Assembly: GCF_000518985.1 (NCBI RefSeq)
Contig: NZ_JAEQ01000001.1
Location: forward strand, 248,001-312,000
Length of the DNA stretch: 64,000 nucleotides
DNA from: Chelativorans sp. J32
Lineage (GTDB): Bacteria; Pseudomonadota; Alphaproteobacteria; Rhizobiales; Rhizobiaceae
Reading direction: 5' to 3'
Shown: piece after piece, positions 17,692 through 24,436 of the stretch
How positions within the stretch are numbered: the first letter of the stretch is position 1
Layout of the letters: each line of letters starts with the position of its first letter
Program-made: the position numbers and the translations under genes
Notes under the pieces: model-generated
What the model saw: the letters and a program-made list of their open reading frames with translations, nothing else
Databases searched by the model: none
What the model was told of the DNA's origin: nothing

Positions 17692-18399
17692 ATGGCCACT
17701 CCGCTCGTTGTTTCGGAACTTTCCAAAAGCTTCACCATGCATCTGCAGGGCGGTATCCGCCTTCCCGTAGTGGAGGATGTCTCCTTCGCGGTGCGCGCCG
17801 GCCAATGCGCCGTGCTGGGCGGGCCGTCGGGCGCGGGCAAGAGCTCGATCCTGAAGATGGCCTATGGCAATTACTGCGCGGACTCAGGCCAGATTATCGT
17901 CACGCATCGCGGCGACCTGATCGATCTCGTCTCGGCAGACCCGCGAACCGTCATGGCGGTTCGGCGCGAAACCATCGGCTATGTGAGCCAGTTCCTGCGC
18001 GTCGTGCCGCGCGTTCCCACCCTCGATATCGTTGCCGAGCCGTTGCTGGCGGCCGGCGAGACGCAAGAGGCCGCACGGGAGCACGCAGCGGCCGTGCTTG
18101 CCCGGCTCAACCTTCCGAAAAGGCTATGGGCGCTTCCGCCGGCCACCTTCTCGGGCGGCGAGCAACAGCGCGTGAACATAGCGCGGGGGTTCATCACCGC
18201 TCATCCCATCCTGCTGCTCGATGAACCCACCGCCTCCCTCGATAAGGCCAACAGGCAGGTGGTGATCGAGATGATCGCCGAAAAGAAGGCTTCCGGCACT
18301 GCGCTTCTTGGCATCTTTCATGACCAGGAAGTGCGCGAGGCGGTGGCCGATCATGTCGTCGACGTCACCGAATTTGCACCGAAAAGGGCTGCCGCATGA
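17692..18399 (+). CDS. phnL: PhnL, second ABC-type ATPase of C-P lyase
   Basis: A 235-residue ABC-cassette protein of the C-P lyase machinery, believed to bind together with PhnK. It shows Walker [11 protein letters not shown], the PhnL-typical segment [15 protein letters not shown], signature [15 protein letters not shown], Walker [13 protein letters not shown] and [13 protein letters not shown]. The ATG at 17692 is 4 bases after the phnK stop; an in-frame upstream extension overlaps phnK and is discarded. It overlaps the following acyltransferase gene by 4 bases. Confidence 0.95.
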   Translation: MATPLVVSELSKSFTMHLQGGIRLPVVEDVSFAVRAGQCAVLGGPSGAGKSSILKMAYGNYCADSGQIIVTHRGDLIDLVSADPRTVMAVRRETIGYVSQFLRVVPRVPTLDIVAEPLLAAGETQEAAREHAAAVLARLNLPKRLWALPPATFSGGEQQRVNIARGFITAHPILLLDEPTASLDKANRQVVIEMIAEKKASGTALLGIFHDQEVREAVADHVVDVTEFAPKRAAA

Positions 18400-19022
18400 G
18401 TATCAAACAGGCGAAGCTTTCCGAAGCGCCAACCATCGATCCGACCGCCGAAGTGTCCAATTCCATTCTCGGCCGCTACACCGAGATCGGCGCGCGCACC
18501 CGCCTGCACGAGAGCGAGCTGGGCGACTATTCCTATATCGTGCAGGATTGCGGCGTCTGGTGCGCCGTGATCGGCAAATTTTCCAACATCGCTGCCGCCA
18601 CGCGCATCAACGCGACGAACCACCCGACCTGGCGGGCGACGCTTCACCACTTCACTTACCGTGCCTCGGACTATTGGGATGATGCCGAGCACGAAGGCGA
18701 GTTCTTCGAATGGCGGCGCAAGAACGCCGTCCATATCGGCCACGACACCTGGCTCGGCCACGGCTCGACCATTCTGCCCGGCGTCACCGTCGGAGACGGC
18801 GCGGTGATAGGGGCCGGCGCAGTGGTGTCGAAGGATGTCGCATCCTACACCATCGTCGGCGGCGTTCCGGCGCGCGTCATACGGCCGCGTTTCGAGCGGC
18901 GGGTGGCAGAGCGCATGCAGGCACTTGCTTGGTGGGACTGGGACCATCAGCGCCTGAGGGCTGCTCTGGATGACTTCCGCAACCTTTCGGCAGAGGCCTT
19001 TCTGGAGAAGTATGAGGGCTGA
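18396..19022 (+). CDS. Phosphonate-operon hexapeptide acyltransferase (DapD/GlmU-like)
   Basis: A 208-residue left-handed beta-helix acyltransferase of the type commonly found inside C-P lyase operons. Hexapeptide repeats run through [26 protein letters not shown] and again [30 protein letters not shown]. The xenobiotic acetyltransferase landmark [14 protein letters not shown] is clear. Its function in phosphonate metabolism is not settled; acetylation of aminophosphonates is a possibility by analogy with PhnO. Translationally coupled to phnL. It is the last gene of this operon: no phnM, phnN or phnCDE follow. Confidence 0.9.
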   Translation: MSIKQAKLSEAPTIDPTAEVSNSILGRYTEIGARTRLHESELGDYSYIVQDCGVWCAVIGKFSNIAAATRINATNHPTWRATLHHFTYRASDYWDDAEHEGEFFEWRRKNAVHIGHDTWLGHGSTILPGVTVGDGAVIGAGAVVSKDVASYTIVGGVPARVIRPRFERRVAERMQALAWWDWDHQRLRAALDDFRNLSAEAFLEKYEG

Positions 19023-19331
19023 CGGCAACCGCCCCTCTGCTACGGCATAGCCTTCAGGCTTCATCCGGCCACCGGCAAGGGCCGATCTTTACCTAAGTCT
19101 TCAACTATGAGCCTGATAGTCAACTTTGTGTTGACATACCGCCCGTTGAAACGCTTTTATGCGGCCGATCCGAGGAATGCGTCCTTTGATGTCTGGGCCT
19201 TGAACCCTTTCGATTGAAGAACGCCGACCGGCAAGAGCTGCTTCATGCGGTTTGTGCGGAAGGCACTTCAGGGTCTTAAGGTCCCATCGGGCACAAGCCC
19301 CGGAGCTTGCTCCTGACCGGACTTTCGTATC
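19023..19331. other. Intergenic region before bfd
   Basis: About 310 bases without a convincing gene. It contains the inverted repeat GTCAAC-N5-GTTGAC at 19119-19135 and a promoter-like pair overlapping it, TTGACA at 19131-19136 and TTTTAT at 19155-19160 (18-base spacer). No ICE palindrome was seen here. The short open frames in this stretch show no recognisable protein. Confidence 0.5.
19119..19160 (+). promoter_or_regulatory. Putative bfd-bfr promoter with overlapping inverted repeat
   Basis: A perfect TTGACA (19131-19136) is embedded in the right arm of GTCAAC-TTTGT-GTTGAC, with TTTTAT 18 bases on. A protein bound to the repeat would block the -35 region. The distance to bfd is ~170 bases, so the link to that gene is tentative. 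Confidence 0.35.
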
Positions 19332-19643
19332 ATGCTCGTTTGCCACTGCAATCTCATCACACAAAAGGAAATCGAGGCGGCTATCGTCGCGATGCTCGAT
19401 GAGGATCCTTGGCAACTCATCGTTCCGGCCAAGGTTTATCATGCTATGGCCAAGCGCGGGCGGTGCTGCGGCTGCTTCCCGAACGTGGTTGAAACCATCA
19501 TTCGGGTAACCGAAAATTATCACCGCACTGCCGATACTGGCGATGAGAAGATCGTGACATATTTGGATCGTGTCCGCGCTTTGCGTGATAAATTTGGGAG
19601 CAAATTCAGTGAAAGGCGATACAAGGGTCATCGAGCGGCTTAA
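19332..19643 (+). CDS. bfd: Bacterioferritin-associated ferredoxin (Bfd family)
   Basis: A [2Fe-2S] protein that in known systems donates electrons to bacterioferritin to release stored iron. The four cluster cysteines are present as CHC (Cys4, Cys6) and Cys45-x2-Cys48 in GRCCGCF, the BFD/fer2_BFD pattern. At 103 residues it is longer than E. coli Bfd (64) because of a charged tail ([27 protein letters not shown]). The 3' end overlaps the bfr start by 35 bases, so the two proteins are co-translated, fitting their paired function. Confidence 0.9.
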   Translation: MLVCHCNLITQKEIEAAIVAMLDEDPWQLIVPAKVYHAMAKRGRCCGCFPNVVETIIRVTENYHRTADTGDEKIVTYLDRVRALRDKFGSKFSERRYKGHRAA

Positions 19644-20094
19644 CGAAGCTCTCTTTCTGGAGCTTGGCGCCGTCAATCAATATTGGCTGCATTACAGACT
19701 GCTGGAAGACTGGGGGTACACCAAGCTCGCCCAGAAGGAACGGGCTGAATCGATCGAGGAGATGCACCACGCCGACAAGCTCGTCGCGCGCATCATCTTC
19801 CTGGAGGGCCATCCGAACCTGCAGACGCTTGCGCCATTGCGCATCGGCCAGAACGTCAAGGAAGTGCTGGAGGCCGATCTGGCCGGCGAATACGACGCGC
19901 GCAATTCCTACAAGCGTTCGCGCGAGATCTGCCACGAGGCCGGCGATTATATTTCGATGAAGCTCTTCGAGGAGCTTCTGGCGGACGAAGAGGGACACAT
20001 CGACTTCCTTGAGACGCAGCTACAATTGCTCGACGCCATCGGAGAAGAGAAATACGGCCTCCTGAACGCGGATTCGGCGAAGGACGCGGAATAA
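19609..20094 (+). CDS. bfr: Bacterioferritin
   Basis: Iron-storage 24-mer haem protein. With the GTG at 19609 the product is 161 residues, the exact usual length, and opens [20 protein letters not shown] lies 8 bases upstream. The frame is open further upstream but that part is the bfd overlap. Ferroxidase ligands are seen as Glu18 (LELG), Glu51 and His54 (EEMHHAD), Glu94, Glu127 and His130 (EEGHIDFLE). The haem ligand is Met52. It should both bind haem and oxidise iron. Confidence 0.96.
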   Translation: MKGDTRVIERLNEALFLELGAVNQYWLHYRLLEDWGYTKLAQKERAESIEEMHHADKLVARIIFLEGHPNLQTLAPLRIGQNVKEVLEADLAGEYDARNSYKRSREICHEAGDYISMKLFEELLADEEGHIDFLETQLQLLDAIGEEKYGLLNADSAKDAE

Positions 20095-20114
20095 ACCAGT
20101 CGTTTCTCCCTGAA

Positions 20115-20144
20115 GAAAAGGCGGCCTCGGAGCCGCCTTTTTTC
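20115..20144 (+). terminator. Rho-independent terminator after bfr
   Basis: Stem AAGGCGGC/GCCGCCTT followed by TTTTTT, 21 bases after the bfr stop. Confidence 0.9.
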
Positions 20145-20205
20145 GTGCCGGATATCGGCCCGAAAAGCTGGAGCTGGCTTTTGGGACTCCCGATACGAAA
20201 AATCC

Positions 20206-20260
20206 TCAACCTTTCGGTTGACTAATCTGGAACTCGCGCTATTTTCAACCATATGGTTGA
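20206..20260 (+). promoter_or_regulatory. arsR promoter with two palindromic operators, leaderless
   Basis: Two copies of TCAACC-N4-GGTTGA lie at 20206-20221 and 20245-20260, 39 bases centre to centre. TTGACT (20218-20223) and TATTTT (20240-20245) give a promoter with a 16-base spacer. Its start would fall at about 20252-20253, the A of the arsR ATG. The second operator spans that start codon and no Shine-Dalgarno precedes it. Autoregulation by the ArsR protein is inferred. Confidence 0.65.
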
Positions 20261-20609
20261 GCAACATCCGGCAGTTCTGGATTCGATCTTTCACGCGCTG
20301 TCGGATTCGACCCGGCGCGCGATGTTGCGCGAACTGGCGGATGGTGAGCGCAGCATCGGCGAGCTTGCCGCTCCGTTCGACATGTCGTTTGCGGGCGCGT
20401 CTAAGCATGTAAAAGTGCTGGAACAGGCGGGGCTTGTGCGCCGCCGCGTCGCCGGTCGTACGCATTATTGCCGGCTCGAAGCGGCCCGTCTTGCGGAAGC
20501 GGAGGCCTGGCTGCGCTATTACGAGCGTTTCTGGAACCGGAGCCTCGATACGCTGGAGGCGCTGCTGCGCGCCGAGGATGAACGAGCGAGGGAGGAGAAG
20601 AGGAAATGA
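20253..20609 (+). CDS. ArsR-family repressor of the SRPBCC operon
   Basis: A 118-residue winged-helix regulator: IFHALSDSTRRAMLRELADGERSIGELAAPFDMSFAGASKHVKVLEQAGLVRRRVAGRTHYCRL, with the SFAGASKHVKVL recognition helix typical of the ArsR subgroup paired with AHSA1-domain genes. No metal-binding CxC motif is seen, so it probably does not sense arsenic. Its TGA overlaps the next gene's ATG. The ATG lies inside an operator-like palindrome, with a promoter placed for a leaderless transcript. It likely controls the following seven genes and itself. Confidence 0.9.
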   Translation: MVEQHPAVLDSIFHALSDSTRRAMLRELADGERSIGELAAPFDMSFAGASKHVKVLEQAGLVRRRVAGRTHYCRLEAARLAEAEAWLRYYERFWNRSLDTLEALLRAEDERAREEKRK

Positions 20610-21076
20610 CTGCCGGAAGCTTCGCCGTGACGGTGACGCGGCACTTCGATTTCTCGGCCGAGCGCGTGTTCGATGCCTGGCTCGATCCCTTGAAGATTCG
20701 TGCCTGGTCGGAAATGGCGCTCAACGAATCCGGCCTTACGGCCGATATCCGCCGTGTGGAGGTGGATGCACGCGTGGGCGGTCGTTTCACCTTCTCCGAC
20801 ATGCGGCCGGAGGGTGAGGCAATCCATTGGGGCACCTATCTGGTCATCGACCGCCCGCGGAAACTCGTCTTCACCTGGTTCACCTCCGATGAGGAGGAGC
20901 GCGAGAACGATTCCACCGTGACCATCACCTTGCAGCCGGATGGCCCGGGCTGCCTCGTCACGCTCGTCCACGAGATGAATCCGAAGTGGGCCGAATATGC
21001 CAGGCAGACGGAAAAGGGCTGGAGCACGATGCTCGCCCAGATCGGGAAGCTGCTGGGCGGCTCGGCTGAGGGTTAG
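20606..21076 (+). CDS. SRPBCC (AHSA1-like) protein 1 of 5
   Basis: A 156-residue single-domain START/Bet v1-fold protein. The opening SFAVTVTRHFDFSAERVFDAWLDPLKIRAWSEM is the usual first strand and helix pair of the AHSA1 group. VGGRFTFSDMRPEGEAIHWGTYLVIDRPRKLVFTWF is the middle sheet, and a long C-terminal helix (EKGWSTMLAQIGKLLGG) closes the cavity. Such proteins bind hydrophobic small molecules; the ligand is unknown. It overlaps arsR by 4 bases (ATGA), forming the classical ArsR-AHSA1 pair, here extended by further paralogues. Confidence 0.85.
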   Translation: MTAGSFAVTVTRHFDFSAERVFDAWLDPLKIRAWSEMALNESGLTADIRRVEVDARVGGRFTFSDMRPEGEAIHWGTYLVIDRPRKLVFTWFTSDEEERENDSTVTITLQPDGPGCLVTLVHEMNPKWAEYARQTEKGWSTMLAQIGKLLGGSAEG

Positions 21077-21094
21077 GATCGAAGGGAGACAGAT

Positions 21095-21559
21095 ATGGGG
21101 ATCGACCCGCGCGCGAAGGCGGAAATGCTCATCCGCAGACCCGTTTCGGAGGTATTCGACGCCTTCGTAGACCCTGAGATCACGTCTAAATTCTGGTTCA
21201 CTGGCGGCAGCGGCAGGCTTGAAGAGGGAAAGACCGTGACTTGGGAATGGGGAATGTATGGATTCTCCATACCGGTACAAGCCAAGGCGATTGAGGAGAA
21301 CAGGCGCATCCTCATCGACTGGCCCGGAGGCGAGGACCTGACCGAAGTCGAGTGGGTTTTCACGCCGCGCCCTGATGGCTCGACCTTCGTCAGCATCACC
21401 AATTCGGGTTTCGTGGGCGATGACGCGGAGCGCGTGGAACAAGCCATCGGGTCCACCGAAGGCTTCTCGTTCGTGCTTGCCGGCTTGAAGGCCTATCTGG
21501 AGCACGGCGTTCAACTGAACCTTGTCGCCGACCGCTTCCCGGATGGCCTGGGCGCATAA
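21095..21559 (+). CDS. SRPBCC protein 2 of 5
   Basis: A 154-residue SRPBCC-domain protein starting KAEMLIRRPVSEVFDAFVDPEITSKFWFTGGSGRLEEGKTVTWEWGMYGFSIPVQAKAIEENRRILIDW. The ITSKFWFTGGSGRL segment and the C-terminal TEGFSFVLAGLKAYLEHG helix resemble polyketide cyclase/AHSA1-like proteins. GGAGACAG lies at good spacing before the ATG. It is 18 bases after the previous stop, in the same operon. Ligand and role are unknown. It is clearly diverged from its four neighbours, so it is not a recent duplicate. Confidence 0.85.
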   Translation: MGIDPRAKAEMLIRRPVSEVFDAFVDPEITSKFWFTGGSGRLEEGKTVTWEWGMYGFSIPVQAKAIEENRRILIDWPGGEDLTEVEWVFTPRPDGSTFVSITNSGFVGDDAERVEQAIGSTEGFSFVLAGLKAYLEHGVQLNLVADRFPDGLGA

Positions 21560-21576
21560 TTCGGGAGGCCCTTCCA

Positions 21577-22116
21577 ATGCCAGGTTTCACGACGATGGGC
21601 GAGGTGATCGCCCCTGGTGCAGTCCGTATCGAGCGGGTGCTGCCCGGCTCGCCCGAGCGTCTTTGGGAATATCTCACGAACTCGGAAAAGCGCCGGCTTT
21701 GGCTGGCCGCAGGCGAAATGGAGCTGTTTCCGGGCGGCGGGGTCGAACTTCTGTTCCGCCACCGCGAACTTTCTGCGGAGCCCACGCCCGACCGGTATAA
21801 GGATATGGAGACCCGCCCTGCCATGCTCGGCGAGGTGATCGAATGCGATCCGCCGCGTCTTCTCACCTATAGCTGGCCGGGCGATGGAGGAAAGAGCGAA
21901 GTCACCTTCGAACTTTTTCCCGAAGGGCCGAACGTGCGGCTGGTCCTCACGCATCGCCGCCTGCCGGATACAGACCAGATGATCAGCGTCGCCAGCGGCT
22001 GGGAGGCGCATCTGGGGATTCTGGAGGACCAGCTTTCCGGCAGGCCGCCGCGTGGCTTCTGGTCCACCCATGCCGCCCTGGAAAAGGAATACTCCGTCAA
22101 GTTCAGCGCTCACTAG
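21577..22116 (+). CDS. SRPBCC protein 3 of 5
   Basis: A 179-residue SRPBCC-domain protein: IERVLPGSPERLWEYLTNSEKRRLWLAAGEMELFPGGGVELLFRHRELS, followed by ECDPPRLLTYSWPGDGGKSEVTFELFPEGPNVRLVLTHRRL and a C-terminal helix ASGWEAHLGILEDQL. Together with gene 4 it forms a subgroup sharing the pattern RxERVLPGxxERxWExLT. GGGAGG precedes the ATG by 8 bases. Function unknown. Confidence 0.85.
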   Translation: MPGFTTMGEVIAPGAVRIERVLPGSPERLWEYLTNSEKRRLWLAAGEMELFPGGGVELLFRHRELSAEPTPDRYKDMETRPAMLGEVIECDPPRLLTYSWPGDGGKSEVTFELFPEGPNVRLVLTHRRLPDTDQMISVASGWEAHLGILEDQLSGRPPRGFWSTHAALEKEYSVKFSAH

Positions 22117-22169
22117 TGCATCCCGGATGCGTCTCGACGGACGCTCGGCTTAGCCCATGGGAGGAGACA

Positions 22170-22694
22170 ATGACCGAGAAAGGCATATTGATCGAGGAGA
22201 AGGCGGCGCGCTTCGAACGCGTGCTTCCGGGCCCGATCGAACGGGTTTGGGAGCACCTGACCGGTTCCGAGCACCTGCCGCTGTGGTTCGGCGGGAGCGG
22301 CATGAAATACGAGATTGAGGGAGGGGAAGGCGGAAAGGTCGACTTGGCCAACGGCCATGTCCGTGGCGTGGTCACGCGATGGGAACCGCCGAGCCTCCTC
22401 TCCTATACCTGGAACCTTTCGGGACCGCACGGAGAGCGTCTTCCGGAATCCTTCCTCACCTTCGAACTGCAGCCGCGGGAAGATGGCGAGGTGCTTCTCG
22501 TCCTCACGCATCGACCGATCGGCAAGCCCTTCCAGCCCTATACGCTGATGGGCTGGCATACCTTCCTCGATCTCCTTGCCGCCCTGCTTCGCGGTGAAGA
22601 GCTGGAAAATTCCGACGAAGCGATGCGGCGCAACGGTGCGCTCTATGGCGTCGAGAACCCGATGCATGGACCGGCCCAAAATGAAGGCGCCTGA
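22170..22694 (+). CDS. SRPBCC protein 4 of 5
   Basis: A 174-residue SRPBCC-domain protein: AARFERVLPGPIERVWEHLTGSEHLPLWFGGSGMKYEIEGGEGGKVDLANGHVRGVVTRWEPPSLLSYTWN, then LVLTHRPIGKPFQPYTLMGWHTFLDLLAALLRGE. It is the closest neighbour in sequence style to gene 3. The ATG at 22170 follows GAGGAGA; the in-frame extension upstream has no conservation. Its end overlaps gene 5 by 14 bases. Role unknown. Confidence 0.85.
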   Translation: MTEKGILIEEKAARFERVLPGPIERVWEHLTGSEHLPLWFGGSGMKYEIEGGEGGKVDLANGHVRGVVTRWEPPSLLSYTWNLSGPHGERLPESFLTFELQPREDGEVLLVLTHRPIGKPFQPYTLMGWHTFLDLLAALLRGEELENSDEAMRRNGALYGVENPMHGPAQNEGA

Positions 22695-23145
22695 GCATTC
22701 CATTTCATTGGCGCGGGTTTTCGCGGCCCCGCCGGAAGCACTCTACGCCGCCTTCACGGATCCGGCGGTGATGCGCCGCTGGATGGGCACCAAGGTGGAA
22801 GCCGACATCCGCATCGGCGGCCGCTATCGCATCGAGAACGATGATGGCGAGGGCGGCGTTTTCTTCCATGTGGGCGAATACCTGGTGCTTGAGCCGCATC
22901 ATCGCATTCGTCAGAGCTTTCGTGCCGGCTTCAGCGAGCCGGAGCTCTCCGGACCTAGCCCCTACGTGAACGAGTTCTTCGAGGTCACGCTGCGGCCGGT
23001 AGGCGAAGACCAGACTGAGCTTACGCTCGTCAATGGATGGGATGGCGACGGGCTAAATACAGAAGCCACGGACAGCGTGCGCGAGGGCTGGTCTCACTGG
23101 CTCGATCAACTGGCCGAGGCCGTCGCAAAACAGGAGCAAGCATGA
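22681..23145 (+). CDS. SRPBCC protein 5 of 5
   Basis: A 154-residue SRPBCC-domain protein starting KAPEHSISLARVFAAPPEALYAAFTDPAVMRRWMGTKVEADIRIGGRYRIENDDGEGGVFFHVGEYLVLEPHHRIRQSF. The RRWMG and GGRYRI elements are standard AHSA1 landmarks. A C-terminal helix (VREGWSHWLDQLAEAV) closes the fold. The start ATG at 22681 lies inside the end of gene 4 and its stop overlaps the next gene (ATGA), so this is translationally coupled on both sides. Role unknown. Confidence 0.85.
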   Translation: MKAPEHSISLARVFAAPPEALYAAFTDPAVMRRWMGTKVEADIRIGGRYRIENDDGEGGVFFHVGEYLVLEPHHRIRQSFRAGFSEPELSGPSPYVNEFFEVTLRPVGEDQTELTLVNGWDGDGLNTEATDSVREGWSHWLDQLAEAVAKQEQA

Positions 23146-23552
23146 CAGAGCAGATTGCACCTTTTCTGATGTTCGAGGGGCGGGCAGAGGAAGCGATGCG
23201 CTTCTACCTCTCGGTCGTCACGAATTCGCGGATCGATTGGATGGAGCGCTATGGGCCGGGAGAGCAGGGGGCGGACGGCTCGGTGAAGCTGGCGCATTTT
23301 ACGCTGGGCGGCCGCACCTTCATGTGCATGGACAGCCCCGTTTCTCATGGCTTCACCTTTACGCCCTCGATTTCCCTTTTCCTGACATGCGACACGGCGG
23401 AAGAGGTTGACGAGATTTTCGGCAAGCTTTCGGAAGGGGGCGCGATCCTGATGCCGCTCGATACCTATCCTTTCAGTCCGAGATTCGGCTGGTGCAACGA
23501 CCGATTCGGCGTGTCGTGGCAGGTCACTCTTCCGGTAAGGGAGAATTTTTGA
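23142..23552 (+). CDS. VOC-family protein (PhnB/3-demethylubiquinone methyltransferase-like fold)
   Basis: A 136-residue protein of the vicinal-oxygen-chelate fold in the subgroup often labelled PhnB-like: QIAPFLMFEGRAEEAMRFYLSVV at the start, LAHFTLGGRTFMCMDSP, and the closing segment FSPRFGWCNDRFGVSWQVTLP. These proteins are usually of unknown function despite the name and are not part of C-P lyase. It is coupled to SRPBCC gene 5 by ATGA and to the next VOC gene by TGATG. Confidence 0.85.
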   Translation: MTEQIAPFLMFEGRAEEAMRFYLSVVTNSRIDWMERYGPGEQGADGSVKLAHFTLGGRTFMCMDSPVSHGFTFTPSISLFLTCDTAEEVDEIFGKLSEGGAILMPLDTYPFSPRFGWCNDRFGVSWQVTLPVRENF

Positions 23553-23914
23553 TGCCAAAATTCGAAGGCGGGCGAAACATCGCCATGAAGGTGCCGCCGC
23601 ATCAATACGAAGCGACGGTGCGCTTCTACAAGGACGTGCTTGGTCTCGAACAGATCGAGGAACTCCTGCCGGCTGTAGGTTTCCGTTTCGGTTCGAACCA
23701 GCTCTGGATCGATCGAGTCCCGGGCATGAGCCAGGCAGAGCTCTGGCTGGAAATCGTGACGGATGACACGAACAAAGCTGCAGAGCATCTTGCCGCGGCA
23801 GGGATCGTACGCTGTGACGAAATCGAGAACCTGGGCCGGAACTTCGACGGCTTCTGGATTTCGAGCCCGGCATCCATCGTCCATCTGGTGGATGGAAAGC
23901 CCGGCTCGTGGTGA
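23552..23914 (+). CDS. VOC-family protein (glyoxalase/dioxygenase fold)
   Basis: A 120-residue single-domain VOC protein: RNIAMKVPPHQYEATVRFYKDVLGLEQIEELLPAVGFRFGSNQLWIDRVPG, then AELWLEIVTDDTNKAAEHLAAAGIV and WISSPASIVHLVDGKPGSW. The substrate is unknown. It ends the arsR-SRPBCC-VOC operon: its stop abuts the stop of the convergent GNAT gene with no gap, and no terminator hairpin was found there. Confidence 0.85.
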   Translation: MPKFEGGRNIAMKVPPHQYEATVRFYKDVLGLEQIEELLPAVGFRFGSNQLWIDRVPGMSQAELWLEIVTDDTNKAAEHLAAAGIVRCDEIENLGRNFDGFWISSPASIVHLVDGKPGSW

Positions 23915-24436
23915 TCAGCCGCGGCGCAGGATCACCGTCGGATGGTCTTGATAAGTCGTTTGGATGGTTTCGGTGAACCCGAGCCGCCGGGCAAGCTTAA
24001 GGGAGGCTTCGTTCTCCACGTCGATTATGCATGAAAAGACTGCACCCGGATATGTCGGGCCGGCCCAGGAGAACACGGCCTCCATCGCCTCTTGCGCGAA
24101 ACCTTGGCCGTGCACCCGGGGCAAAAGCATCCAGCCGGCCTCGATCGTGCCGTCGAGGGATGGCTGGATTTCGCGCCGCCGCTCCAGGAGACCCACTTCA
24201 CCAATCAGGCTGTTCGTCGCTTTCTCTTCCACAACCCACATGCCGTAACCGCAAAGCTTCCACATGCCGTGAAACTGCATGATCCGGCTCCACGCCTGCT
24301 CACGGTTCATGCTGGTTCGGCTGGTGAAGCGGGTTACACCCTGGTCGCACCAGAGCCTATGATAGGCTTCTAGATCTTCCGGCCGATGCCCGCGCAGGAT
24401 TAGCCGTTCTGTTTCAAGCTTGGGTATGCCGCTCAC
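23915..24436 (-). CDS. GNAT-family N-acetyltransferase (RimJ/RimL type)
   Basis: A 173-residue acetyltransferase: opening LETERLILRGHRPEDLEAYHRLW, then GEVGLLERRREIQPSLDGTIEAGWMLLPRVHGQGFAQEAMEAVFSWA, where the glycine-rich segment R-V-H-G-Q-G-F-A is the acetyl-CoA loop (motif A). ENEASLKLARRLGF is motif B. These enzymes acetylate N-termini of proteins or small molecules; the target is unknown. Start overlaps the coaBC stop by 4 bases, so the two are co-transcribed. Confidence 0.9.
   Translation of the reverse strand: MSGIPKLETERLILRGHRPEDLEAYHRLWCDQGVTRFTSRTSMNREQAWSRIMQFHGMWKLCGYGMWVVEEKATNSLIGEVGLLERRREIQPSLDGTIEAGWMLLPRVHGQGFAQEAMEAVFSWAGPTYPGAVFSCIIDVENEASLKLARRLGFTETIQTTYQDHPTVILRRG

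Noticed and set aside
23142-23552. Considered as phosphonate-related because the family is labelled PhnB
   Set aside because: The label is historical; these VOC proteins are not part of C-P lyase, and the gene belongs to the SRPBCC operon.
23690-23705. GGTTCGAACC, resembling a tRNA T-loop
   Set aside because: It lies inside the coding sequence of a VOC protein, with no acceptor or anticodon stems around it.
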